DNA of 64,000 nucleotides. Source: Rhodobacter capsulatus. Lineage in GTDB: Bacteria > Pseudomonadota > Alphaproteobacteria > Rhodobacterales > Rhodobacteraceae. The DNA lies in contig NZ_QKZO01000001.1 in the NCBI RefSeq assembly GCF_003254295.1, positions 62,001-126,000 of the forward strand. Reading direction: 5' to 3'. How positions within the stretch are numbered: position 1 is the first letter of the stretch; every line of letters starts with the position of its first letter. Positions 46,844 through 55,900 of this stretch are shown here, in pieces. The position numbers were made by a program, and so were the translations under genes. The notes beneath the pieces are model-generated. The model was not told where the DNA came from. It searched no databases and saw nothing but the letters and a program-made list of their open reading frames with translations.

Positions 46844-46867
46844 GGTCTTCCGCGCCATGGGAGGACC
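46844..46867 (+). promoter_or_regulatory. Ribosome-site-sequestering hairpin before thiM
   Basis: GGTCTTCC (46844-46851) pairs with GGAGGACC (46860-46867), which contains the thiM Shine-Dalgarno sequence; ATG follows at 46869. This is a plausible expression platform for translational control by the TPP aptamer. Confidence 0.65.
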
Positions 46868-46868
46868 G

Positions 46869-47675
46869 ATGACCGAAACCGGACCGTTCGCAGATGTCGG
46901 ACAGCAGCTTGCGCAGATGCGGGCTGCCGCGCCGCTCGTGCACAACATCACCAATTTCGTCGCGATGAACGTGATGGCGAATATCGAGCTGGCGGCGGGG
47001 GCCTCGCCCGCGATGCTGCATGGCTTGCCCGAGGTGACGGAATTCGCCGCGCTTTGCGGTGCGCTGACGGTGAATATCGGCACGGCGGATGCCGACTGGG
47101 CCGAGGGGATGGTGCAGGCGGCGCGGGTGATGCACCGGCTCGGCCGCCCCTGGGTGCTCGATCCGGTCGGCATCGGCGCGACGCAGTTCCGCAAGGATCT
47201 TTGCGCCCGGCTGCTCGATCTGCGCCCGACGGTGATCCGCGCCAATGCCTCGGAGATCCTGGCGCTGGCGGGGCTGGGCGGGCAGGCGCATGGCGTCGAT
47301 GCGCGCGACACCGTCGCGGCGGCCGAGGGGGCGGCGCGGGATCTGGCCGGGCGGACCGGCGGCGTCGTCGCGGTCTCGGGGCCTGTCGATTACGTCACCG
47401 ACGGGAGCCGCGCTTTCCGCATCGGCAATGGCCATGCGCTGATGCCGCAGGTGACGGCGCTCGGCTGTTCGCTCAATGGCGTGATCGCGGCCTTTCTGGT
47501 CGGGCAAAAGCCGCTGGAGGCCACGGTGGCGGCGATGGCCTATTACGGTCTGGCGGGCGAGATCGCCGCGCGGACCGCGAAAGGCCCGGGCAGTTTCGCC
47601 GTGGCTTTCCTCGACGCGCTGGCCGCTCTGACGCCCGAGGCGCTGAGTGCCGGGGCAAGGGTGAGCGCGGCATGA
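46869..47675 (+). CDS. thiM: Hydroxyethylthiazole kinase
   Basis: 268 residues from ATG 46869 (GGGAGGA upstream). ThiM landmarks: APLVHNITNFVAMNVMANIE at the start, GRPWVLDPVGIGAT, RANASEILALAG, VAVSGPVDYVTDG, and VTALGCSLNGVIAAFL with the catalytic Cys. It phosphorylates the thiazole moiety for thiamine salvage. First gene of the riboswitch-led operon, overlapping thiE as ATGA. Confidence 0.97.
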   Translation: MTETGPFADVGQQLAQMRAAAPLVHNITNFVAMNVMANIELAAGASPAMLHGLPEVTEFAALCGALTVNIGTADADWAEGMVQAARVMHRLGRPWVLDPVGIGATQFRKDLCARLLDLRPTVIRANASEILALAGLGGQAHGVDARDTVAAAEGAARDLAGRTGGVVAVSGPVDYVTDGSRAFRIGNGHALMPQVTALGCSLNGVIAAFLVGQKPLEATVAAMAYYGLAGEIAARTAKGPGSFAVAFLDALAALTPEALSAGARVSAA

Positions 47676-48283
47676 TCGGGCCCGTTTACGTCATCACCGA
47701 CCCGGGCGCGGCGCTTTCCGTGCCCGATCAGGCCCGCGCGGCGGCCCGCGGCGGCGCCCGCGCGGTGCAGCTGCGCGACAAGACCGCTTCGGATGCAGAT
47801 CTGCTGGCGCTGGCCCGGCAGCTTTTGCCCGAGATGCGGGCGCATGGGGTGAAGCTCTTCCTCAATGACCGGATCGAGGTGGCCATCGCCGCCGGGGTCG
47901 ATGGGCTGCATGTCGGGCAAGGCGACGGCGACCCCGCGGCGATCCGCGCCCGGATCGGGGCGGGGATGCTGCTGGGGCTTTCCGTCGAGACCGAAGCGCA
48001 GGCCAGCCGCCTGCCCGGCTGCGTCGATTACATCGGCGCCGGGCCGGTGCGGGCGACGGCGACGAAACCCGATGCCGCCGCGCCCATAGGCTTTGACGGT
48101 CTGGCCCGGATCGCCCGGCTGGTCGCGGTGCCGACGCTGGCCATCGGCGGGCTGACCCGGGCCGACATTCCGGCGCTGCAAGCCGCGGGCGTTGTCGGGA
48201 TGGCGGTGGTCTCCGCCGTCACCCGCGCCGCCGACCCCGAAGCCGCCTGCCGCGCGCTGGTGCAGGACTGGAGGCCAAGATGA
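47672..48283 (+). CDS. thiE: Thiamine-phosphate synthase
   Basis: 203 residues from ATG 47672. A TIM-barrel protein with VYVITDPGAAL, ARAVQLRDKTASDADLL, LFLNDRIEVAIAAGVDGLHV, GQGDGDP, DYIGAGPVRATATKPDA and AIGGLTRADIPAL. It joins HMP-PP and thiazole phosphate. It overlaps thiM and thiD by four bases each. Confidence 0.97.
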   Translation: MIGPVYVITDPGAALSVPDQARAAARGGARAVQLRDKTASDADLLALARQLLPEMRAHGVKLFLNDRIEVAIAAGVDGLHVGQGDGDPAAIRARIGAGMLLGLSVETEAQASRLPGCVDYIGAGPVRATATKPDAAAPIGFDGLARIARLVAVPTLAIGGLTRADIPALQAAGVVGMAVVSAVTRAADPEAACRALVQDWRPR

Positions 48284-49077
48284 TCCCCAACATTCTGTCG
48301 ATTGCCGGCTCTGACCCCTCGGGCGGGGCGGGAATTCAGGCCGATCTGAAGGCGATTTCCGCCAATGGCGGCTATGCGATGGCGGCGCTGACCGCGCTGA
48401 CGGCGCAAAACACCCGCGGCGTCAGCGCCGTCGATCCGGTCCGCCCCGCGATGGTGACGGCGCAGATCGCCGCGATCCGCGCCGATATCCGCATCGACGC
48501 GGTGAAAATCGGCATGCTGGGCGATGGCGCGACCATCGCCGCCGTGGCCGCGGCGCTTGAGGGGCTCTCGGCCCCCCTCGTCCTTGATCCGGTGATGGTA
48601 GCAAAGGGCGGCGACCGGCTTCTGGCCGCCGAGGCCGTCACCGCCCTGCGCCAGATCCTGCTGCCGCGCGCCGCGGTGATCACCCCGAACCTGCCCGAGG
48701 CGGCCGATCTGCTGGGCTGCGCCGTCGCGCAAAGCCGGGCCGAGATGGTCGCCCAGGCCCGCGGGCTGCGGGTCCTGGGCGCGCGGGCGGTCTATCTCAA
48801 GGGCGGGCATCTGCCCGGGTCCATCTGCCCCGATCTGCTGCTCGATGCCGCGGGCGAGGTCTGGCTCGAGGCGCCGCGCGTCGAGACGCAGAACACCCAT
48901 GGCACCGGTTGCACCCTGTCTTCGGCCTTGGCGACGCAGCTGGCCCGCATCCCCGATCTGCGTCAGGCCGCCGCCGCCGCCCGCGGCTATACCCTGCGCG
49001 CCATCGCCGGGGCCGACCGGCTTTCGGTCGGGCAAGGCCATGGCCCGCTGGATCATTTCTTTTCGATGAGGTCGTAA
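48280..49077 (+). CDS. thiD: Hydroxymethylpyrimidine/phosphomethylpyrimidine kinase
   Basis: 265 residues. SIAGSDPSGGAGIQADLKAI opens it; VLDPVMVAKGGDRLL, ITPNLPEAADLLG and NTHGTGCTLSSALATQLA are the ribokinase-fold motifs, the last holding the anion hole and catalytic Asp/Cys region. It makes HMP-PP from HMP in two phosphorylations. One base separates it from thiY. Confidence 0.97.
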   Translation: MIPNILSIAGSDPSGGAGIQADLKAISANGGYAMAALTALTAQNTRGVSAVDPVRPAMVTAQIAAIRADIRIDAVKIGMLGDGATIAAVAAALEGLSAPLVLDPVMVAKGGDRLLAAEAVTALRQILLPRAAVITPNLPEAADLLGCAVAQSRAEMVAQARGLRVLGARAVYLKGGHLPGSICPDLLLDAAGEVWLEAPRVETQNTHGTGCTLSSALATQLARIPDLRQAAAAARGYTLRAIAGADRLSVGQGHGPLDHFFSMRS

Positions 49078-49078
49078 G

Positions 49079-50002
49079 ATGAAACCGCTTCTGCTTGCCC
49101 TTTTGCTGCTGGCCCCCCGGGCCGAGGCTGCCGACAGCCTCTCGGTCATGCTCGACTGGTTCGTGAACCCCGATCACGGGCCGATCATCGTCGCCGCCGA
49201 GCGCGGCTATTTCACCGAAGCCGGGCTTGATGTCACGATCATCCCGCCCGCCGATCCCTCGGACCCGCCGAAGATGGCCGCCGCCGGGCAGGTCGATCTG
49301 GCGGTCAGCTATCAGCCGCAGCTGTATCTGCAACACGCCGCGGGGCTGGGTCTGAAACGGGTCGGCACGCTGATCGACGCGCCGCTTTACTGCGTCATGG
49401 TGGATGCGGCGGGGCCGGTGAAGACCATGGCCGATCTGCGCGGCCGCAAGGTCGGCTATTCGCTGGCCGGGATCGAGGCGGCGCTGATGCAGCGGATGCT
49501 GCGCCACAACGGCGTCGATCCCGCCGAGGTCGAGACGATCAACGTCAATTTCGCCCTGACCCCCGCGGTGGCGACGGGGCAGGTCGCGGCGGTCTCGGGG
49601 GCATTTCGCAATTTCGAGCTGCATCAGATGGCGGCCGTCGGGCATCAGGGCCGCTGCTTCCTGCCCGAGGAAAACGGCGTGCCCGCCTATGACGAGCTGA
49701 TCTATCTGGCCCGCGCCGATCTGGCGCATGATGACCGCATCGCCCGGTTTCTGCAAGCGACCGGCCGCGCCGCCGCCGAGATCGCCGCCGATCCGCAGGC
49801 GGGCTGGGATACGTTCCGCGCCCATGCGGCGGAGCTTGACGATCCGCTGAATGCGAAAGCCTGGCCCGACACCTGGCCGCATTTCGCCCGTGATCCGGCG
49901 GCGCTGGATGCCGCGCGCTACCGCGATTTCGGCGCCTTTCTGGTCGAGACCGGACTGATTCCGACCGCCCCGCCGGTGGAGACGATCGCGGTGGGGAAAT
50001 GA
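49079..50002 (+). CDS. thiY: Periplasmic pyrimidine-binding protein of the thiamine-precursor ABC transporter
   Basis: 307 residues with a short signal peptide (MKPLLLALLLLAPRAEAAD, cut after AEA). The NMT1/THI5-like fold follows: VMLDWFVNPDHGPIIVAAER, GLDVTIIPPADPSDPPKMAA, VDLAVSYQPQLYLQHAAGLG, GRKVGYSLAGIEAALMQRML. ThiY proteins bind formylaminopyrimidine or HMP, feeding ThiD inside the cell. The ATPase and permease genes follow directly. Confidence 0.93.
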   Translation: MKPLLLALLLLAPRAEAADSLSVMLDWFVNPDHGPIIVAAERGYFTEAGLDVTIIPPADPSDPPKMAAAGQVDLAVSYQPQLYLQHAAGLGLKRVGTLIDAPLYCVMVDAAGPVKTMADLRGRKVGYSLAGIEAALMQRMLRHNGVDPAEVETINVNFALTPAVATGQVAAVSGAFRNFELHQMAAVGHQGRCFLPEENGVPAYDELIYLARADLAHDDRIARFLQATGRAAAEIAADPQAGWDTFRAHAAELDDPLNAKAWPDTWPHFARDPAALDAARYRDFGAFLVETGLIPTAPPVETIAVGK

Positions 50003-50688
50003 CCGTTGCGATCACGGGTCAGGTCTGGCTGGGCGATCGCCCGCTGCTGCGCCAGCTTGACCTGCAGCTGCGCCCCGGCTGGACCTGCCTTCTGGGCGCC
50101 TCCGGTGCCGGGAAATCGACGCTGCTGCGTCTGCTGGCCGGGCTGCCCGTCGCGGCCCGGCTGGAGGGTGCCCGGCAGGCGCCCGACCGCATCGGCTGGA
50201 TGGCGCAAGCCGATCTGCTGCAGCCGCGGCTCTCGGTTCTGGGCAATCTGCGGCTGATGGCGCGGCTGCGCGGCGAGCCCCTGCCCCGCCCCCGGGCCGA
50301 GGCTTTGCTGGAGGCCGTCGGGCTGGCGGGCCGCGGCACCGACCGGCCCGAGGCGCTTTCGGGCGGCGAGCGGCAGCGCCTGGCGCTGGCCCGGGTGCTG
50401 GCCGATGATGCCGCGCTGGTGGCGCTGGACGAACCCTTTTCCGCCCTTGATGCCCCCACCCGCGCCGCGATGCAGGATCTGGCGGCGGCCTGTCTTGCGG
50501 GCAAGACCGTGGTGATGGTGACGCATGACCCCACCGAGGCGCTGCGGCTGGGCGATCGGGTGTTGCTGCTGCAAGACGCCCTGCTGCACGAGCTGCCGCC
50601 CCTGCCCGGGCCGCGTCCGGTGCCGCTTGCCGATCCGGGGCTGGCGCAGGCGGCGGCGGGGCTTCTGGCGCGGATGCGGCGGCCATGA
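49999..50688 (+). CDS. thiZ: ABC transporter ATP-binding protein for a thiamine precursor
   Basis: 229 residues. Walker A LLGASGAGKSTLLRLLAGLP, Q-loop WMAQADLLQPRLS, signature EALSGGERQRLALARVL, Walker B ALVALDEPFSALDAPTRAAM, and H-loop VMVTHDPTEAL. It powers the ThiXYZ importer. It overlaps thiY and thiX as ATGA. Confidence 0.94.
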   Translation: MTVAITGQVWLGDRPLLRQLDLQLRPGWTCLLGASGAGKSTLLRLLAGLPVAARLEGARQAPDRIGWMAQADLLQPRLSVLGNLRLMARLRGEPLPRPRAEALLEAVGLAGRGTDRPEALSGGERQRLALARVLADDAALVALDEPFSALDAPTRAAMQDLAAACLAGKTVVMVTHDPTEALRLGDRVLLLQDALLHELPPLPGPRPVPLADPGLAQAAAGLLARMRRP

Positions 50689-51404
50689 GCGCGCGTATCT
50701 GGCCGGTTCTGGCGATCTTCGCGCTGTGGCAGGCGGTCTGCGCCGCGGCGCTGGTGCCCGCCTTCGTGCTGCCGCCGCCTTTGCGGGTGTTCGAAACGCT
50801 GTGGCAAGAGCGCGGCCTGATCGGGCAGCACGCCCTGACCACCCTGGCCGAGACCGGCGCCGGGCTGGCGCTTGGCATCGGCCTTGGGATCACGCTGGCG
50901 CTGGCGATGTCGCTTGCGCCACGGCTGCAACGGCTGATCGGGCCGGTGCTGGCGGGGGCGCAGGCGCTGCCGGTCTTTGTTCTGGCGCCGGTGCTGGTGC
51001 TGTGGCTGGGCTACGGGCTGGGGCCCAAGGTGGCGATGGTGGCGCTGCTGGTGGTGTTTCCCGTCGCCTCGGGCCTGCATGACGGGCTGTGCGCCACGCC
51101 CGCGCCGGTGCTCGATCTGGCGCGGATCGCCCGGGCGTCACGGCTGCGCACGCTGCTCTGGCTGCGCCTGCCGCATGCGCTGCCGCAAGGGGCCGCCGGG
51201 CTGCGCATCGCCGTCACCTATGCGCCCACGGGGGCGGTGATCGGCGAATGGGTCGGCGCATCGCAGGGGCTGGGCTATCTGATGCTGATGGCGAATGCCC
51301 GGATGCGGATCGATCTGATGTTCGCCGCGCTGCTCGTCATTCTGGCGCTGACGCTGCTGCTGAACCGGCTGACCGACCGGGCGCTGGCGCGGGCGGGGCT
51401 GTGA
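50685..51404 (+). CDS. thiX: ABC transporter permease for a thiamine precursor
   Basis: 239 residues with about six membrane segments. The cytoplasmic loop with the EAA-type motif lies around RASRLRTLLWLRLPHALPQG AAG. Last gene of the thiM-thiE-thiD-thiY-thiZ-thiX operon. The convergent Aer-like gene ends 14 bases beyond it. Confidence 0.93.
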   Translation: MSARIWPVLAIFALWQAVCAAALVPAFVLPPPLRVFETLWQERGLIGQHALTTLAETGAGLALGIGLGITLALAMSLAPRLQRLIGPVLAGAQALPVFVLAPVLVLWLGYGLGPKVAMVALLVVFPVASGLHDGLCATPAPVLDLARIARASRLRTLLWLRLPHALPQGAAGLRIAVTYAPTGAVIGEWVGASQGLGYLMLMANARMRIDLMFAALLVILALTLLLNRLTDRALARAGL

Positions 51405-51418
51405 CGGCCCCGCCGGGC

Positions 51419-52657
51419 TTACGCCATGCGCTGCGTGCGCTGGAACATCCGCATCGTCGTGCCGATCCCCTCCGAGAGCCGCATGATCGTTTCCAGCCGC
51501 AGCCGGATGTCGGAATGCGACACGTCGAGCTGGTCGATCGTCGCCGACAGCTGCGTGTTGGCGCCGCGCATCCGCCCGGTCTCGACCCGGCCCAGCACCC
51601 GGATCGTGTCGAGCCCCAGCATCTGACGGCGGATCTCGGCGCTGGCGCGGCCCAGCACCTCGGCATGGGCGATCGCCTGTTCCATCGCCGTGCCGGTGTC
51701 GTGCTGCGCCTGCGCCTCGATCGCGCAGAGGGTCTGGCGTTCCAGCGCCCAGTCGATCCCCGGCACCGGCGTCGCATCGGCGAAGTTCTGCCGCATTTCC
51801 GACAGCACCCGATGCGCCCCGATCAGGAACAGCGCCTTCGACGCCTGCCGGGACACCCGGTCGCACAGGTTGTCGGGCCCGGAGACGAAGCTGCGCAGCC
51901 GTTCCGAAATCACCTGCGACGAGCTGCGGTAATTCTCCGAAATCGCCGAGACCGGCCCGCCCGAGGGCTCCAGCCGCGAGGCGATGATGCGCATGTTGTT
52001 GGGCACCGATTGCAGCGCCTCGAAGCTGCGCAAAAGGTTGCGCTGCTCGCGCGAGACCTCTTCGAGCGAGGTGTTGAGCGCGATCAGCTGCGCGGTGCGG
52101 GCATCGGCCGGACGGCCCAGCCGGGTGTCGCGGGCCGCCAGCTCCTGCCCCATCGCCGCGGCCATGAAGCTGGTGTAGCTGGAATATCCGGCCGCGGCGG
52201 CAAAGCCGCGCAGCGCCCGTGCCCCCTCGGCGGGATCCAGCCCCTCGGCGCGTTCGCGCTGTGCGATCTCGGCATAGATGTCGCGGACCCGGGCAAACAG
52301 CGGCGTCGAGGGTTTCATCCGCACCGACAGGAACCCGCCCGGAACCGGCAGCAGCACCGCGAAGACCCAGTAGTGATCGCCGTTGCGGGCGCGGTTCTTC
52401 ACATAGCCGCCCACCGGATCGCCCTTGCCAAGCGCGGTCCACAGGATGCGGAACACCCCGCGCGGCGTGTCGGGATGGCGCACGACCTTGTGTGGCGCGC
52501 CCAGAAGATCGCTCCAGCCATAGCCGGAGACGCGACGGAAGACCTCGTTGCCGGACTGGATCACGCCACGGGGGTCGGTGCGCGAGAAGAAAAGCTCATG
52601 GAAGCCGAAATCGGCTTCGCCCTCCCGGGGGGGGGAGGTCGGACTGACTGCATTCAT
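51419..52657 (-). CDS. Aer-like PAS sensor protein without a chemoreceptor domain
   Basis: 412 residues. Residues ~18-125 are an Aer-type PAS domain: FFSRTDPRGVIQSGNEVFRR, VSGYGWSDLLGAPHKVVRHP and VKNRARNGDHYWVFAVLLPV closely follow E. coli Aer (VRHPDMP, KNRRKNGDHYWV), which binds FAD and senses redox state. The rest is helical, with likely coiled coils. There is no membrane segment, no HAMP and no conserved MCP hairpin tip. It should be soluble. Output is unknown; the end (LETIMRLSEGIGTTMRMFQR) could pack as a helical bundle. A c-di-GMP enzyme gene diverges 336 bases away. Confidence 0.82.
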   Translation of the reverse strand: MNAVSPTSPPREGEADFGFHELFFSRTDPRGVIQSGNEVFRRVSGYGWSDLLGAPHKVVRHPDTPRGVFRILWTALGKGDPVGGYVKNRARNGDHYWVFAVLLPVPGGFLSVRMKPSTPLFARVRDIYAEIAQRERAEGLDPAEGARALRGFAAAAGYSSYTSFMAAAMGQELAARDTRLGRPADARTAQLIALNTSLEEVSREQRNLLRSFEALQSVPNNMRIIASRLEPSGGPVSAISENYRSSSQVISERLRSFVSGPDNLCDRVSRQASKALFLIGAHRVLSEMRQNFADATPVPGIDWALERQTLCAIEAQAQHDTGTAMEQAIAHAEVLGRASAEIRRQMLGLDTIRVLGRVETGRMRGANTQLSATIDQLDVSHSDIRLRLETIMRLSEGIGTTMRMFQRTQRMA

Positions 52658-52993
52658 CGGGGCTCTCGTTGAGTGGGGGGAGGGTCGCTCGCCGTGGATG
52701 GTGGCCCAACCTAACCGCGGGATCGTTAGCCAAAGATTGACGGGAGCCCTTGATCACAAAGGCGTTTTTCAACCTGGGCGAGCAACGGGGGGCGATTGCG
52801 GGCAAAATCATGCGCCGCCGGGCAGGCCGGACAAAATGTCGCAACATCCCGCGCAACGCCTGCGTGTAAGGGGCGATCGCCCCGAACGCGCCGCGCGAAA
52901 TCGTCCCGGTCCTATCCTTTTGCGCGGCTGGAAACGCCGCCTTAACCGGTTCCGGGTTTTGTGAGTCGCATCCACTCGAAGGGTCCGTTCCCG
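52658..52993. promoter_or_regulatory. Divergent region between the Aer-like and GGDEF-EAL genes
   Basis: 336 bases without a gene. It contains one perfect 14-base palindrome, GGGGCGATCGCCCC, at 52871-52884, about 110 bases before the start of the rightward gene. No promoter can be called with confidence. Confidence 0.5.
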
Positions 52994-55900
52994 ATGTCCC
53001 TGACCTCCACGCCGCTCATCGCCCTGCTCGCCGCCTGTCCCGGCGCCGCTTTCGTCGTCTCGTCTCCGGGGCGGATCCTGGCCGCCAACGCCGAGGCCGA
53101 CCGGGTCTTCGGTTCTGCACGGCCCGTCGTCGCGGGGACCGGGTTGTCGGGCCTGCGTCTCGCCGAGGTGATCCCCTGCGCGCTGGGCCACCGGATTCTG
53201 GCGGCGCTGCGGGGCGGCGAGGTCCGCGCCGCGACGCGGTTCCGGCTGGCGCTAGACCGCGCCGAAGAGCCCCCGCATGTCGTCGAGGCGCTGGTCTGGC
53301 CCGCCACGGCCGAGACCGGAAGCGGCGCGGCGGGCGGGCCCGGGAACGGGCCGGGGGGCGGGCCGAGGAACGATCCGGGGCCGCTCTGGATCGTGCTGGT
53401 GCTCGACATGGCCGAACGGGCCCCGGCCGGGGGGGACGGGCGGATCCTCTGCACCGGCCTTGCCGCGCTGCGCGCCACCGAGGAAGCCCGCCGCAAGGCC
53501 CGGGAAAGCGCCGAAATCCTGCGCATCTCGACCGAAAACAGCGATCTGGCGCCCTGGGTCTATCATCCCGGACATGGCAGCGGACATGGCAGCGGCGAGC
53601 TGAGCCCGCATCTGGCGCTGATGCTTGGCCATCCGGCCCGACCGGCGCTGGATCTGGCCGGGCTGGCCGCGCTGATCCATCCCGAGGACCGCATCAGGAT
53701 GCGGCGCGCCTTCGTCGCGCTGACCCGCGGGCGCAACGACCGGTTCAGCCAGGACATGCGCCTGCGCCGCGCCGATGGCGCCTGGGCCTGGTTCACCGCG
53801 CGCGGCTACCGGATGCCGCAGACGACGCCCTGCCAGCCGGTGACCCTGTGCGGCAGCCTGACCGACATCAGCGCCCGCAAGGCCGACGAGGCGTTGGTGG
53901 CCCGCACTCTCGCCGAGGCCTTGCATGCCCGCCGCCGCGCCCAGCAACGCGAGGAAATGTTGCGCACCTCGGGGCTTTGCGCCGGGATCGGGCATTTCTG
54001 CGCCAGCCCGCTGCAGGGCGAGGCCTGGACCCCCGACGAGACCTATCGGCTGTTCGGCTTCGAGCCGGGCGAATTTCCCGCGACCGATGCGGGCTGGCGC
54101 AGCCTGATCCACCCCGAGGATCTGCCGGCGGCAATCGCCGCGATGGAGGATCTGAAGGTCGGCCGCACGACGCTTTACGACCATGTCCACCGGCGCCAGC
54201 ACAAGGACGGCCGCTATCACTGGTATCGCGCCGTCGCCCGCCGGGTCGAGCGCAGCGATCTGGGCCTGCCGCCGCTGGTCGCCGGGGCGTTGATCTGCGT
54301 CGATCAGGCCAAGGAAACCGAAACCCGGCTGGCCGATGCCGCCGATGCCGCCCGCTTCGCGCGCGAGCGGCTCGACACCCTTGCCGACAATGCGCCGGGC
54401 GCGCTTTTCGAATGCCGGATGGCGGCCTCGGGGCAGATGATGCTGCCCTATTTCAGCGCCCGTCTGCCCGATCTGGCCGGGGTCTCCGGCGCCGAGATCC
54501 TGTGCGACGCCCGCGCTGTCTTCCGCCATGTGCCGCATCCGCAGATGACGCGGCTGCTGCGACGCGCGATGACGGCGCTGCGCAGCGGCGCGGCGATCGA
54601 GATGCGGCTCTCGGTCCGCCATCCCCTGCGCGGCCTGCGCTGGGTCAGCGTCGCCGCCGCGCCCTTCCGCCGCGACGATGCCTCGGTGTGCTGGTTCGGT
54701 CAGATCCTCGACGTCACCGAGAATGTCGAAACCGAGGCCCGCGCCGCGCTGGCCGCCGAGGCCGCGCTGAAGGCCCACGACCGTCTGGCCTCGATCGCCG
54801 CGGTCGCCCCGGTCGGTCTTTACGAGGTGCAAAGGTTTCGCGACGGCCGCTCGATCTTTCCCTATGCCAGCCCGCAGTTCCGCGACCTGCTCGGGCTGGA
54901 CGCGGGCGGGGTGATCCGGATGGGCGAAGGCCTCGGCAGCGGCGGCCACGCCGATCTGGAAAATCTGCTCTCTTTCCTGACCTGCGACGATGCCTGGCAC
55001 AACCAGCTCGACCTGTGGAACCATCGGTTCTGCGTCCAGCATCCGCGGCGCGGCACGGTCTGGCTGTCGAATTCCGCCACGGCAAAGCCGCTGCCCGACG
55101 GGTCGGTGGTCTGGAGCGGCGCGCTGCATGATGTCACGGCCGATGTCCGGCGCGAGGCCGAATTGCTGGAGGCGCACCGGCTGGCCGAGGATCGGCGACG
55201 CGAGAACGAATGGCAGGCGCTGCACGACGGGCTGACCGGATTGCCGAACCGGCGCTATTACGATCAGGTGCTGGCGAACCGGATCGAGCAGGCGAAGGCC
55301 GGGGGCGCCTGTCGCTGCACGCTGATCCGCATTGACCTCGACCGGTTCAAGCATGTGAACGACACGCTGGGCCATGACGCGGGCGATCTGGTGCTGTGCC
55401 GCGTCGCCGACGTGCTGCGCGCCTGCCTGCGCCAGGGCGATTTCGCGGCCCGGATCGGCGGCGACGAATTCTCGGTGATCCTGGCGCGCGGGCTCGGCCG
55501 CGAGGATGCCGGAACGCTGATCCGGCAGATTCAGGCCAAGCTCGTCGAGCCGCTGATGTTCGCCGGACGGCAATGCCGCTTCGGCGCCTCGTTCGGGATC
55601 GCCGAGGCGGAGAACCTGGCCAGCACCGGCCCCGAGATCCAGTTCTTCGCCGATGCCGCGCTTTATCGCGCCAAGGAAACCGGCCGCAACCGGATGGAAT
55701 TCTTCACCCCCGAGCTGCATCAGAACCTGCGCCGCGACCGCGAACTGGCGGCCGAGATCCAGGAAGGGCTCGACCGCAACGAATTCGAGCCGTTCTTTCA
55801 GGCGCAGGTCTCGGCCCGCGATCACCGCCTGACCGGGGTCGAGACGCTGCTGCGCTGGCGCCATCCCGAGCGCGGCCTGCTGACGCCGCACGCCTTCATG

